DNA of 64,000 nt from Lacisediminihabitans changchengi (GTDB lineage Bacteria > Actinomycetota > Actinomycetes > Actinomycetales > Microbacteriaceae), in contig NZ_JAEPES010000004.1 in assembly GCF_016634425.1 (NCBI RefSeq), forward strand, positions 1 through 64,000, written 5' to 3'. Positions within the stretch are counted from its first letter, which is position 1. Every line of letters starts with the position of its first letter. A program made the position numbers and the translations under genes. A model generated the notes under the pieces. That model had not been told where the DNA came from. It worked only from the letters and a program-made list of their open reading frames with translations, and did no database searches. Shown here piece by piece: positions 26,536-34,104 of this stretch.

Positions 26536-26742
26536 CTACTGCACGAGCCGCACAGATTCCGCCTGCGGGCCCTTGTTGCCGGTGCCGACCTCGAAGGTCA
26601 CTTGCTGGCCCTCCTCGAGGACCTTGTAGCCACCCATGTCGATGGCGGAGTAGTGGACGAAGACGTCCTGCCCCCCACCCTCGACAGTGATGAATCCGTA
26701 GCCTTTTTCAGCGTTGAACCATTTGACGGTTCCGTTCGCCAT
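26536..26742 (-). CDS. cspA: Cold-shock protein CspA
   Basis: This 68-residue protein has the full-length cold-shock domain with both RNA-binding motifs ([17 protein letters not shown]) and starts [20 protein letters not shown] precedes the ATG. Such proteins bind single-stranded RNA and act as RNA chaperones at low temperature. A long 5' leader region with little coding potential lies upstream (about 26743-26960), as is usual for cold-regulated csp mRNAs. Confidence 0.95.
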   Translation of the reverse strand: MANGTVKWFNAEKGYGFITVEGGGQDVFVHYSAIDMGGYKVLEEGQQVTFEVGTGNKGPQAESVRLVQ

Positions 26743-26975
26743 TGATAACTCCCTGCTGTGTTCTGTACGGCACCGGCGATGCCCGCGATGCTCTTCAGCC
26801 ACGAACCCGTCGGGACGGGTTCCCCTGGATCGACTGCGAGCAGCGTGACCCGGAGGGGGCGACTGATCCCAGATAGTAGCCGCGCGACGCGCCCGGGGAA
26901 ATGGGTTTTGCGCCGTAGAACAACTCCGAAAGCCGATTGATGCGCGGATTAAACATCCGCGTAACACAGGGGCCG

Positions 26976-27530
26976 TTACGGCAGTGTGTAATCGCTTCCG
27001 AGCACCACCACGAGTGGTGACTGCGGGTATGCGTCAGAGAGCTGGATGGTTCCGACCTTGAGCGTCAGCACGAGCGCTTTCGCCGCCGCCTCGTTCGCCG
27101 GATCGCCGTAGAAGACCACGGTCTGCTTGATGTCGTGGGTGCTCGCGTTGGCGCGGGTCCCCTTCGGCTCCGCCGCACCACCCCAGCCCTGCGTGACCAG
27201 CTCGTCGCCGACCTTGTCGGCGAGTCCGGTCGTCGTGGTTCCGTTGAGAATGGTGATCGCGACAGCCGGGTCGAGCTTGGCTTCGACGGTGGGCGTCGGG
27301 GCGGGGGCGGGAGTCTCGCTCGCGGCGGGCGCGAAGAACGGGATGTCGGCGAGCTTGCCATTCACCACGGCGAGGCCGAACAGGCCGCCCGCGACCAGGA
27401 TGCCCGTGGCCAGTGCGGCCCAGGCGAACGCGATCCAGCCGCGGCCCCTCTTGGCGGGCCCACGGTGCGCGCCGGTGCGCAGCAGATCGTCGGGCACGCT
27501 GTCGAAGCGGTCTTTCTGGTACGTCGCCAT
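26976..27530 (-). CDS. LytR_C domain membrane protein
   Basis: The 184-residue protein has a cytoplasmic N-terminus, one membrane segment (residues about 32-53), a Pro/Thr/Ala linker and an extracytoplasmic LytR C-terminal domain ([35 protein letters not shown]). It lacks the LytR-CpsA-Psr catalytic domain. It is encoded just downstream of the DUF3263 gene. A role in the cell envelope is likely, but no enzymatic motif is present. Confidence 0.88.
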   Translation of the reverse strand: MATYQKDRFDSVPDDLLRTGAHRGPAKRGRGWIAFAWAALATGILVAGGLFGLAVVNGKLADIPFFAPAASETPAPAPTPTVEAKLDPAVAITILNGTTTTGLADKVGDELVTQGWGGAAEPKGTRANASTHDIKQTVVFYGDPANEAAAKALVLTLKVGTIQLSDAYPQSPLVVVLGSDYTLP

Positions 27531-27567
27531 AGTTCTTCCGGGGTCTGTGTCGAAAAGGGGTGGGAGA

Positions 27568-27873
27568 TCAGTGATCGGTGTCTGGGCGTCCGAGCAGGCG
27601 AGCCGATCTGGCCGCCGTCCGTGCATCCCGCATCCGGTGCAGCCGCCTGACCAGCATGGGGTCGAAGGCGATCGCCCCCGGCGCGTCGAGCACCGCGTTC
27701 AAAACCTGATAGTAACGGGCCGCCGAGAGTCCGAACTCCGCTCGAATCGCCTCCTCCTTCGCCCCGGCGTGCTGCCACCACTGCCGTTCGAAGATGAGGA
27801 TGCGCTCGTCGCGTTCGCTCAGTCGAGAATCCCGGCCGGGGTCCGGTGCGTTCACGTCAGCCGCTGCAGCCAC
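27568..27873 (-). CDS. DUF3263 family protein
   Basis: This protein of about 101 residues contains the characteristic DUF3263 segment LSERDERILIFERQWWQHAG followed by GLSAARYYQVLNAVLD. That segment looks like a helix-turn-helix, so DNA binding is possible. The first GTG (27879) sits directly against the ribosome-binding sequence GGGAAGG. The GTG six bases further on (27873) has normal spacing and is preferred. It is linked to the LytR_C gene 37 bases downstream in many actinobacteria. Confidence 0.85.
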   Translation of the reverse strand: MAAAADVNAPDPGRDSRLSERDERILIFERQWWQHAGAKEEAIRAEFGLSAARYYQVLNAVLDAPGAIAFDPMLVRRLHRMRDARTAARSARLLGRPDTDH

Positions 27874-27980
27874 GTTCACCCTTCCCGTTGCCTGATCGTT
27901 ATCCGTAGCGATCCTAGGGTCGACAGTCTGGGAGAGTTCGCAACCGATGCGGGGCGTCCCGCATCTGAGCCGGTCCAGCG

Positions 27981-28964
27981 TCAGAACCAGTCGAGCGTTT
28001 GGCCGTGCGGGCCGGTGAAGGCCAGCGGATGCTCGTCCAGTGCCAAGACGAAGCGCCCGGCCATCCCGGCCGGCGCCACCTCCGGCAACCTGGACTCCAC
28101 GTCGGGCAGCGCACCGCGCCCCTCGAGGGAGATCCAGCGCGCATCCAGCGCGCGCACCTGCTCGGCGAATCGGGTGCGCTCCGCGGCGGTCAGGTAGACG
28201 AGCACCCCGCTCGTGATGATGACGAGGGTCGCGTCATCCGGAGCCTCCGCGGCGAGCGCCGCGACGGCCGTCACGGCATCGCCGGCGACCAGGTGCGGAG
28301 GATCGGTCTGTGCGATCTCGATGGCGGCGAGCAGACGTTCGCGGCGATCGTGCTGCTCCGGCCAGACCAGGGTCTCGAGCCAGCGCATGTCGTCGGGGTC
28401 GAGCACATCGAGCGGATGCAGATCGACGCCGGCCCGCCAGACGATCTCGGGCAGCGCTTCCGGGATGGGGACGGCGCCGGTCGTCGACGACTCGAGCACG
28501 AGCCGGCTGTCGCCGAGCACCGGTCCGTCGTCATAGGAGTAGGCGTAGCGGTCGGGGTAGAGGCAGAGGCCAGCACTCGCTCCGACCTCGAGCAGCGCGA
28601 TCGGCCCGTCGATGAGGGCCAGCGCGGGCAGCAGTGACGCGCACCGGCGGGCTTCGTTGGTCTGGGTCATCCGGTGTTCCGCTTCGGCGGCGACCGCGGC
28701 GAAATTCTCGACCAGCCAGTCGCGAAACGGCCCGTATGCGCCGACGGGGGCGCCGAGCAGACGCGAGGTGGCGAAGATCAGGTTGGGCTGGCGCTTCTGC
28801 AGCGGCATCGTCATCAGCAGCGCCTGGATGCCCGGGTCGCCCGCCACGCCGAGCGCCCACTCCTCGTAGACGGCGGACTGGCCGCGCGCCTCCCCCTCGC
28901 CGAAACTGGTGTACCACTCTGTGAGGTCTCTGCCGTTCTGGGGTGCTGGCGCAGGTTTCGACAC
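27981..28964 (-). CDS. DUF2332 family protein
   Basis: The 327-residue soluble protein matches DUF2332 of actinobacteria: an N-terminal helical part (LTEWYTSFGEGEARGQSAVY), a Rossmann-like segment (IALLEVGASAGLCLYPDRYA) that resembles a methyltransferase SAM-binding motif, and VIITSGVLVYLTAAERTRFA. A methyltransferase-like fold is inferred; the substrate is not known. Confidence 0.85.
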   Translation of the reverse strand: MSKPAPAPQNGRDLTEWYTSFGEGEARGQSAVYEEWALGVAGDPGIQALLMTMPLQKRQPNLIFATSRLLGAPVGAYGPFRDWLVENFAAVAAEAEHRMTQTNEARRCASLLPALALIDGPIALLEVGASAGLCLYPDRYAYSYDDGPVLGDSRLVLESSTTGAVPIPEALPEIVWRAGVDLHPLDVLDPDDMRWLETLVWPEQHDRRERLLAAIEIAQTDPPHLVAGDAVTAVAALAAEAPDDATLVIITSGVLVYLTAAERTRFAEQVRALDARWISLEGRGALPDVESRLPEVAPAGMAGRFVLALDEHPLAFTGPHGQTLDWF

Positions 28965-29011
28965 GGGGCCGAGTTTAATGGGAGGGTTCCCGCGGTTTTG
29001 AAAGGACCCCC

Positions 29012-29443
29012 ATGTCTGCCAGCAACGATTCGACTCTTCCCGTCACCAAGACCGAGGAGGAGTGGAAGCAGGAGCTCGACCCGACCCGCTACTCGATCCT
29101 GCGCGAGGCCGCGACCGAGCGTCCGTGGTCTGGCGCGCTGCTCGACGAAAAGCGCGCCGGCGTCTACACCTGCGGCGCCTGCGGGGCGGAGCTCTTCGCC
29201 AGCGGCACCAAGTTCGACTCTGGCTCCGGCTGGCCGAGCTTCTACGAGTCGGTGAACCCCGACGCCGTGAAGTTGGTCACCGACACCAGCCTTGGAATGA
29301 CCCGCACCGAGGTGCAGTGCGCCACCTGCGGCTCGCACCTCGGCCACCTCTTCGACGACGCCTACCAGACCCCCACCGGCGACCGGTACTGCATGAACTC
29401 GCTGTCGTTGGACTTTAAAGAAGCCTCGGTCGAGGGCGAGTAG
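29012..29443 (+). CDS. msrB: Peptide methionine (R)-S-oxide reductase
   Basis: The 143-residue protein has the complete MsrB pattern: two zinc Cys pairs (CGACGAELF, CATCGSHLG), the GSGWPSFYE motif and the catalytic cysteine in RYCMNSLSL. It reduces methionine-R-sulfoxide in oxidised proteins in the cytosol. AAAGGACCCCC precedes the ATG. The nitroreductase gene starts nine bases after its stop, so they form an operon. Confidence 0.96.
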   Translation: MSASNDSTLPVTKTEEEWKQELDPTRYSILREAATERPWSGALLDEKRAGVYTCGACGAELFASGTKFDSGSGWPSFYESVNPDAVKLVTDTSLGMTRTEVQCATCGSHLGHLFDDAYQTPTGDRYCMNSLSLDFKEASVEGE

Positions 29444-29451
29444 CCACCCCG

Positions 29452-29997
29452 ATGTCGGTTCTGGATGCGGTCAGCCGTCGCCGCTCGCACTCGAAGGTGA
29501 CGGCGACCGCCCCCAGCCACGAGGAGTTACTGCCCCTGGTGGCCGCCGCGGGCACGGTCGCGGATCACGCCGCCCTGCGCCCGTGGCGCCTGATCGAGCT
29601 GCGCGACGACGCCCGCGTGCGGTTGGGTGAGGCGATGATGGTCGCCAGCGGGCTCGACGACGAGTCCGGTGCCAAGCTCGCCGGCAAGCCGCTGCGGGCA
29701 TCCCTGTTGATCGCGGTGGTCGCGGTGCACCAGCCGAGCTTCAAGGTGGAGACCTGGGAACAGGATGCCACGGCCTCCGGCGTCGCCCACATGCTGTCGC
29801 TGCTGCTCACCGAGGCTGGCTGGGGTGTCATGTGGCGCACCGGACACCTCACCCGCACGCGGCCCGTGCGCGAGATGCATCACCTCGCCGAGAACGAAGA
29901 ACTGCTCGGCTGGCTCTACGTCGGCGGGATTGCGGACGACGCGAAGGACGGCGCGAAGCGGTCGATCAACCCCGAGGAGTTCGTGACGGTGCTCTGA
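29452..29997 (+). CDS. Nitroreductase-family protein
   Basis: This 181-residue FMN-binding nitroreductase-like protein starts MSVLDAVSRRRSHSKVTATA. It has the typical RRSH start, the HAALRPWRLIEL segment and GWGVMWRTGHLTR. The family reduces nitro or quinone compounds with NAD(P)H. It is coupled to msrB, consistent with oxidative defence. The 3' end overlaps the opposing transporter gene by 32 bases. Confidence 0.9.
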   Translation: MSVLDAVSRRRSHSKVTATAPSHEELLPLVAAAGTVADHAALRPWRLIELRDDARVRLGEAMMVASGLDDESGAKLAGKPLRASLLIAVVAVHQPSFKVETWEQDATASGVAHMLSLLLTEAGWGVMWRTGHLTRTRPVREMHHLAENEELLGWLYVGGIADDAKDGAKRSINPEEFVTVL

Positions 29998-30949
29998 TCG
30001 TCCCCGACGGCACCGCCGCCAGAGCGACCGCGCCGAGAGTGAGCAGCGTTCCGGCAAGCGTCGTCCAGGCGAATACGTGCCCGGGAATTGGCAGCAGCAG
30101 GTCGAGTACCACCGACGTGACGAGCTGGCCGGCTACCGAGCCGAGTCCAAGCAGCAGCACGCCGGTTGCGCGCACGACCACGACGGACAGGCCGATGAAA
30201 ATCGTGCCGAGCAGACCGCCAAGGTAGAGCCACGGCTGCGATGGCAGCGCCGCGGGCAACCCGACGATCGACTCGTGAACGATCGCGGCGACTGCCAGCA
30301 CGATGGTGCCCACCAGGAAGTTCATGAAGGTGGCGGTGAGGGCTGAGCGCGAGATGATCCGCACCTGACCGTTGACCGCCTGCTGGCCGCCGATGCCGAG
30401 TCCGGCGAGGAACGGGAGCAGCAGCATCCAGAGCGGGATGTCGCCGACGAGCTGCGACGACACGGCCCAGGTGACGGCGACCAGGGCCAGCACCGTGCCG
30501 ACCAGGCGCGTGATGGTGACGGGCGCCGGGCCGGTCGCACCGAGCCCGCGGGCGTCGATGGCGAGACCGCTGATGGTCTGCCCGCAGACGATCGCGACCG
30601 TGAACAGGGCGACGCCAAGGGTCGCGCCCGTAAGCCCCTGCGAGAGCACGAAGAAACCGCCGGCCGCGCCACCGACGAGGTACCACCAGGGGGTGTCGCC
30701 CGCGCGCACGCTCGCGAACACGGTGCGAAGGCCCCGGCGGCCGGGCGCCCAGATCGCGAGAACGATAGCGAGAATGACCAGACCAGACCCGAAGGAGATC
30801 AGGGCCGCGAGGTAACCGTCGCTGAGCGCGCGGCCGAACTCCCCGTTGATGCGCGACTGCGTGGCCGTGAGGACTCCCACCAGCACGGCCCCAGCCACAC
30901 CCAGAGCAACGGATGCCCGGCTCTCGCGATCGGGAGCGGGCGCGGTCAT
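29966..30949 (-). CDS. DMT-superfamily transporter (YdcZ/DUF606 type, fused repeats)
   Basis: The 327-residue protein has ten membrane segments arranged as two YdcZ-like halves (residues about 15-150 and 165-310), each with the RxxG..LSDG/NGQ-type loop (ATQSRINGEFGRALSDG and GIGGQQAVNGQVRIIS). It belongs to the drug/metabolite transporter superfamily; the substrate is unknown. It converges on the nitroreductase gene and overlaps it by 32 bases. Confidence 0.88.
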   Translation of the reverse strand: MTAPAPDRESRASVALGVAGAVLVGVLTATQSRINGEFGRALSDGYLAALISFGSGLVILAIVLAIWAPGRRGLRTVFASVRAGDTPWWYLVGGAAGGFFVLSQGLTGATLGVALFTVAIVCGQTISGLAIDARGLGATGPAPVTITRLVGTVLALVAVTWAVSSQLVGDIPLWMLLLPFLAGLGIGGQQAVNGQVRIISRSALTATFMNFLVGTIVLAVAAIVHESIVGLPAALPSQPWLYLGGLLGTIFIGLSVVVVRATGVLLLGLGSVAGQLVTSVVLDLLLPIPGHVFAWTTLAGTLLTLGAVALAAVPSGTIRAPSRTPRG

Positions 30950-31010
30950 CCGTCCACGGTACCGGCGACGCGGCTCCCACCATGACGGACTGTAATATTG
31001 GTGCTCGTTC

Positions 31011-31087
31011 GCCTCTTTAGCTCAGTTGGCCAGAGCACCGCTCTTGTAAAGCGGGGGTCGTCGGTTCGAATCCGACAAGGGGCTCCA
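31011..31087 (+). tRNA. tRNA-Thr (anticodon TGT), carries an integrated element
   Basis: The 77-base sequence folds as a tRNA: acceptor GCCTCTT with AAGGGGC, D-arm TAGCTCAGTTGG, anticodon loop CTTGTAA with TGT at 31045-31047, T-arm GGTTCGAATCC and an encoded CCA. The anticodon reads ACA (Thr). Its last 45 bases (31043-31087) are duplicated at 33346-33390, which shows that the gene is an attachment site. Confidence 0.97.
31043..31087. repeat. attL: 45-bp direct repeat inside tRNA-Thr
   Basis: The 45 bases from the anticodon loop to the CCA end of tRNA-Thr are identical to 33346-33390. In tRNA-targeting integration the intact tRNA is restored at this end. Confidence 0.93.
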
Positions 31088-31094
31088 TATAAAC

Positions 31095-31128
31095 AAAGGG
31101 ATCGGCGGCCATTGGCCCCGGTCCTTTT
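31095..31128 (+). terminator. Probable terminator after tRNA-Thr
   Basis: AAAGGG...CGG and CCGGTCCTTTT pair, with an inner GGCCATTGGCC stem, followed by TTTTG. It lies just inside the left end of the integrated element, so it probably came with the phage. Confidence 0.6.
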
Positions 31129-31129
31129 G

Positions 31130-31186
31130 TCCTTCGTGGGGAATTCGTGGGGAATTCCTCACCAGCAGTTGACTGCAATCCGCTGC
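31130..31186. repeat. Left-end repeats of the element (possible integrase arm sites)
   Basis: Bases 31130-31159 contain GTGGGGAATTC twice in tandem and are identical over 30 bases to 33192-33221. TTGACTGCAAT (31169-31179) recurs at 33241-33251 and 33303-33313. Such direct repeats on both sides of a core site are typical of the arm-type binding sites of tyrosine integrases. Confidence 0.6.
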
Positions 31187-31202
31187 GTGGGGACCATAGG
31201 TC

Positions 31203-31388
31203 ATGGGGCGAGCTTGCCCTATGCGCGCTGACACTGCCATGATCGGAGACGTGCTCACCGTCATCTTCCTAATTGGCGCCGGACTGGCAGGATGCGTCCT
31301 CTTCGGCTGCATCTCTCTGTTCAAGAGCGCGAAGCTAGTTGTGCTGGAAAAGCCATCTGCCCCACTGGGCGACCAGACCAGCGACTAG
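31203..31388 (+). CDS. Candidate small membrane protein in the element
   Basis: A frame of up to 61 residues ends at 31388. From an internal ATG (31239) it reads MIGDVLTVIFLIGAGLAGCV followed by more hydrophobic residues and a polar tail, which is a single membrane segment with a short cytoplasmic end. No ribosome site is convincing for any start. It lies between attL and the degenerate tRNA and may be a phage membrane protein or a chance frame. Confidence 0.35.
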   Translation: MGRACPMRADTAMIGDVLTVIFLIGAGLAGCVLFGCISLFKSAKLVVLEKPSAPLGDQTSD

Positions 31389-31398
31389 AGGAACGCTC

Positions 31399-31470
31399 GC
31401 CCCTGTGGCCCAATGGAAGAGCGCTCGCGCCCTAAGCGATCGGCTGGTGGTTCGAGTCCCCCCAGGGGGC
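31399..31470 (+). tRNA. Degenerate tRNA-like sequence (Arg CCT-like)
   Basis: GCCCCTG pairs with CAGGGGG except at the first position, a GGCCCAATGG D-arm and a GGTTCGAGTCC T-arm are present, and the anticodon loop GCCCTAA would give anticodon CCT (Arg AGG). Defects include a G1-G72 mismatch, mismatches in the D, anticodon and T stems, and C instead of the universal U33. It is probably a decayed phage tRNA rather than a working one. Confidence 0.45.
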
Positions 31471-31472
31471 GC

Positions 31473-31901
31473 CTACCAGAACGCGGGGTAGCTCTCTGGG
31501 CCGAGCCATGAGTTCTGCGGGCGGAGCTTGGTGTTGACGATCGCCAGCGTGCCCTCGTCTCGAGCGGTGGCGGCGTCCTCTGCATCGGCCTGGGTGACGT
31601 AGCTCCGAGCCACCTCGAGCAGATCCTTGCCTTTGCCGAGGGTGTTAATGGCGAAGTCGTCGGCCTTGATCGACTGGCCAGCGATCGTCAACGAAAGTGC
31701 GAGCTGCTTCACCAGCACGGAGACGGCGCGGGTGACGCCTCCCCCGCTCAAGTCGAGCGCCGCCTGGATCGCGTCGTCGGAGAAGTAGGCGTAGTCACCC
31801 TGGCCGCCAGTAGTGGGCGTGGCCTCAGTGTCGCCAACGACAAGGCGCACTCGGCCGATGTCAGTAGTCGCGTCGAGGGGAGCCGTGCCTGCGTTTGCCA
31901 T
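31473..31901 (-). CDS. Phage head-tail adaptor-like protein
   Basis: The 142-residue protein (from ATG 31901) starts with DIGRVRLVVGDTE, continues FSDDAIQAALDLSGGGVTRA and a helical body (VARSYVTQADAEDAATARDE). That pattern is typical of phage head-tail connector or adaptor proteins. It lies downstream of a capsid gene on the same strand, as in tailed-phage genomes. Longer upstream starts are not supported by a ribosome site, and the chosen ATG has only a weak one. Confidence 0.65.
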   Translation of the reverse strand: MANAGTAPLDATTDIGRVRLVVGDTEATPTTGGQGDYAYFSDDAIQAALDLSGGGVTRAVSVLVKQLALSLTIAGQSIKADDFAINTLGKGKDLLEVARSYVTQADAEDAATARDEGTLAIVNTKLRPQNSWLGPESYPAFW

Positions 31902-31947
31902 GCCGCCAGTGTATCCGTGCTCCCAGCAAACTCCCAGGAATGGATCA

Positions 31948-31980
31948 GGCCACCCGGCGGCATGTTCACGCCGGGTGGCC
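31948..31980. repeat. Strong hairpin between phage genes
   Basis: GGCCACCCGGC (31948-31958) and GCCGGGTGGCC (31970-31980) form a perfect 11-bp stem. It lies between the capsid and adaptor genes, where it could reduce read-through. Confidence 0.6.
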
Positions 31981-32059
31981 CGCTGCAAGGGTAGGAGGCC
32001 CGCTTGCTCTCTCAGGATACTCACAGCCACCATCCAGGACAAATAGTCGGCTAAATGAG

Positions 32060-32094
32060 GAAGAGCCCCCCGCCGGATTGGCGAGGGGCTCTTC
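32060..32094 (-). terminator. Terminator after the capsid gene
   Basis: GAAGAGCCCC and GGGGCTCTTC pair around a 15-base loop, directly downstream of the capsid stop on the minus strand. Phage capsid genes are often followed by such a stem. Confidence 0.7.
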
Positions 32095-32108
32095 TGTTCG
32101 GCTCGTTG

Positions 32109-33104
32109 TTACGGAGCCGGGGTGAGGGTCGGACGGACGATCGGTCCACCCGTTCCGTCGGAGTGCACGATGTGCAGCTCGGCCCAGAGGACCGCTCCGT
32201 CGATGTTCCGCAGGCGGTACGCCAGGGAGTCGGTCTCGAACGAGCCCTCGAAGGGGCTGATCGCGCCGGCACCAACGTACGAGCCCTGGAGGTTCTGCAC
32301 ACGCAGCTCCGGGGTCTCGTAACCGCGGAGCTTGAGGAACTCCAGCACGGGGCGGCGGGTCGACCCCGGAGCCGGTGCCAGGAACCACGAACCAGCCGGG
32401 ATGCGGTCGTGCTCGACGAGCGTGACGTTCCCCAGCGCGGTGTTGTAGCGGCCACCGTCGAGGACGAATCCACCGTCGTTGGCACGGAGCACGGTGCGCG
32501 CCATCTGGAAGTCCCAGAAGCGCTTGGTGCCGATCGGCACGAACAGGTTGTAGCTGCTCGCCTCGCCGATCTTGTTGCCCTTGATCTTGCGCTGACCGCG
32601 CTCGTAGATCGCCTGCTCGACAGCCTCTGGGGAGAGCTGCGCGTTGGCCGGGATCTGCGTGCCGTCGGGGGCGGTGTCCGCGTGGAGCGCGCTGACTGCG
32701 GTGACGGAGAGGAGCGCGTCGAAGAACTCCGCGATCTTTCCGTCGACGGATACTGCGAGCAGCTCGGTGGGGATCTGCTCGAAGAAGCCAACGGTGTCGT
32801 TGACCTGCGCCTCCCAGGTCCAGTCGAAGCGGAGGCCGCGCTTGCGGAGCTTCTGGTAGAAGCTCTCCAGGCCACCGGTCATCGAGACCATCGGGAAGGT
32901 GCCACCTTCGGGGATGACGAGGGGCTCGCCGTGCTCGCCGAGACCGGCGCCGCGGAGGTTGCTCTCGTTGTACTCGGTGTCGGGGTCGGTGTTGTCGCCG
33001 TCGCCCCAGTAGAGCGAGTACAGGACCGTCGGGCGGAAGTCCTTGACGGTGCGGCTTCCGGCCCAGTTGCCCAGCTCGTGCACTGCCTTGTCATACTGCG
33101 GCAC
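32109..33104 (-). pseudogene. Phage major capsid protein, 5'-truncated
   Basis: The remaining 331 residues read like a tailed-phage capsid protein: DFRPTVLYSLYWGD, TFPMVSMTGGLESFYQKLRK, LRFDWTWEAQVND, and a C-terminus with SFETDSLAYRLRNIDGAV. The frame stays open upstream of GTG 33104 and encodes GRWANLAHAINIEF, which looks like capsid sequence, until a TGA near 33170, with no start codon or ribosome site. The 5' end of the gene has therefore probably been deleted at a junction near 33150-33180. Family assignment rests on pattern, not on a search. Confidence 0.6.
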
Positions 33105-33191
33105 GAACTCGATGTTGATGGCGTGAGCCAGGTTTGCCCAGCGACCCGGTTCTCTCCAGCTACGCGCGGGGCATCATCCAGCGGCTCGGCA

Positions 33192-33313
33192 TCCTTCGTG
33201 GGGAATTCGTGGGGAATTCCTTGCCAGCACGTAGCGGAATTTGACTGCAATTGGACGACCAGCGAACTCGCAAAACAGCGTGAATTCAGCCTTTTTGCCC
33301 AGTTGACTGCAAT
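33192..33313. repeat. Right-end repeats of the element (possible integrase arm sites)
   Basis: A 30-base copy of the left-end GTGGGGAATTC tandem lies at 33192-33221, and TTGACTGCAAT occurs at 33241-33251 and 33303-33313. All are in the same orientation as the left-end copies. Confidence 0.6.
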
Positions 33314-33345
33314 CGGATGCATGTGGATTTGGTGGCTAAAGCTCA

Positions 33346-33390
33346 CTTGTAAAGCGGGGGTCGTCGGTTCGAATCCGACAAGGGGCTCCA
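33346..33390. repeat. attR: 45-bp duplicate of the tRNA-Thr 3' end
   Basis: These 45 bases are identical to 31043-31087 but are preceded by unrelated sequence, so this is not a second tRNA gene. It marks the right end of the integrated element. Confidence 0.93.
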
Positions 33391-33416
33391 CGGGTCGGTG
33401 GTGAAACCGGCTGCCA

Positions 33417-33755
33417 CTAGCTCGCCGGGTCGTACATGAACTCGCGCAACTCCTGGGCGCAGCGACAGGCGACCGCGATCTTCTGTGCCCACTCGACCGC
33501 ATCCGCGCGCGATGGCAGCTCGAGCACGGTGAAGCCGCCCGTGAGGTCGCTGCCGGGATAGGTTCCCGAACTCACCGAGCCGTCTGCAGACACCAGCACG
33601 GGGGCGACATCCTCTGCGATCCCACCGCCGAAGACGTATACGCCGGCGGCTTTGGCCTCCTCGATGACGGCGTGAGATTCGATGCCTGCCAGTTCGAACT
33701 GCTCCGCCGACAGCACCATTGCTTCGCTCGGAAAGGAGATAAGGAATTTGGTCAT
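33417..33755 (-). CDS. YCII-domain (DGPF-like) protein
   Basis: The 112-residue protein from ATG 33755 (MTKFLISFPSEAMVLS) has the YCII/DGPF pattern: GIESHAVIEEAKAAGVYVFG, PGSDLTGGFTVLELPSR and AVEWAQKIAVACRC. AAAGGAGATAAGG precedes the ATG. The family has a ferredoxin-like fold, often of unknown function. It lies just to the right of attR, in the ancestral chromosome. Confidence 0.85.
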   Translation of the reverse strand: MTKFLISFPSEAMVLSAEQFELAGIESHAVIEEAKAAGVYVFGGGIAEDVAPVLVSADGSVSSGTYPGSDLTGGFTVLELPSRADAVEWAQKIAVACRCAQELREFMYDPAS

Positions 33756-33854
33756 GCCCGTTATGGTGCTCCGCGGGCGCGGGCAGTTGCAATAGCCCGC
33801 GAGCCCAGGATGTCGTCCACTCACGGCCCGACAGGCGAGAGGCCTTCCGGCCAA

Positions 33855-33950
33855 AAGTCACCCGGGCGACAAGTCGCTCGGGCAAGAAGTCTTCCGGGCT
33901 AGAAGTCACCCGGGCTAGAAGTCTTCCGGGCTAGAAGTCTTCGTCGCCCT
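33855..33950. repeat. 16-bp tandem repeat, about six copies
   Basis: Units of AAGTCTTCCGGGCTAG and AAGTCACCCGGGCTAG follow each other with a 16-base period from 33855. The last copies run into the stop codon of the small gene at 33931-34104. The CCGGG core makes each unit weakly palindromic. No spacer sequences are present, so it is not a CRISPR array. Confidence 0.85.
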
Positions 33951-34104
33951 CGATCTCTAGGTCGGCGATGGGCTCCAGGTCTTCCAACTCGCCGAGGGCG
34001 GCGAGCAATTGCCGGATGAGCCACTCCGATGTCGGAGTTTCGGCGGCGAGAACGTCGGCGAGTTGAGCGATGCGGTGGGTTGCTGAACCTCGAAGATCAT
34101 CCAT
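33931..34104 (-). CDS. Small acidic protein (57 aa)
   Basis: The frame from ATG 34104 encodes a 57-residue helical, acidic protein (MDDLRGSATHRIAQLADVLA, then TSEWLIRQLLAALGELEDL, ending GDEDF). Third-position GC is high, as in real genes here. There is no obvious ribosome site. The last codons and stop lie inside the 16-bp repeat array. Function is unknown. Confidence 0.55.
   Translation of the reverse strand: MDDLRGSATHRIAQLADVLAAETPTSEWLIRQLLAALGELEDLEPIADLEIEGDEDF

Larger units (their letters stand above)
31043..33390. mobile_element. Integrase-less prophage remnant or satellite in tRNA-Thr
   Basis: An exact 45-base direct repeat of the tRNA-Thr 3' half bounds a 2.3-kb segment. The segment carries a phage head-tail adaptor, a 5'-truncated capsid gene, a tRNA-like sequence and a small membrane ORF, but no integrase. 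Two sets of internal repeats near the ends (GTGGGGAATTC pairs and TTGACTGCAAT) look like integrase arm sites. The simplest reading is a prophage that lost most of its genome but kept both ends. A satellite mobilised in trans is an alternative. Confidence 0.85.

Noticed and set aside
26743..26967. N-terminal extension of CspA
   Set aside because: The upstream frame is arginine-rich and unlike any cold-shock protein; the region is better seen as the 5' leader of the mRNA.
32109..33104. Encapsulin rather than phage capsid
   Set aside because: It lies next to a head-tail adaptor inside an att-bounded element and lacks a cargo gene; a phage origin explains all the features.
33346..33390. Second tRNA-Thr gene
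   Set aside because: Only the 3' half is present; the acceptor 5' strand and D-arm are missing. It is the attR copy.
33855..33950. CRISPR-like array of 16-bp repeats
   Set aside because: The repeats are directly adjacent without spacers, units vary, and no cas genes are in the window.
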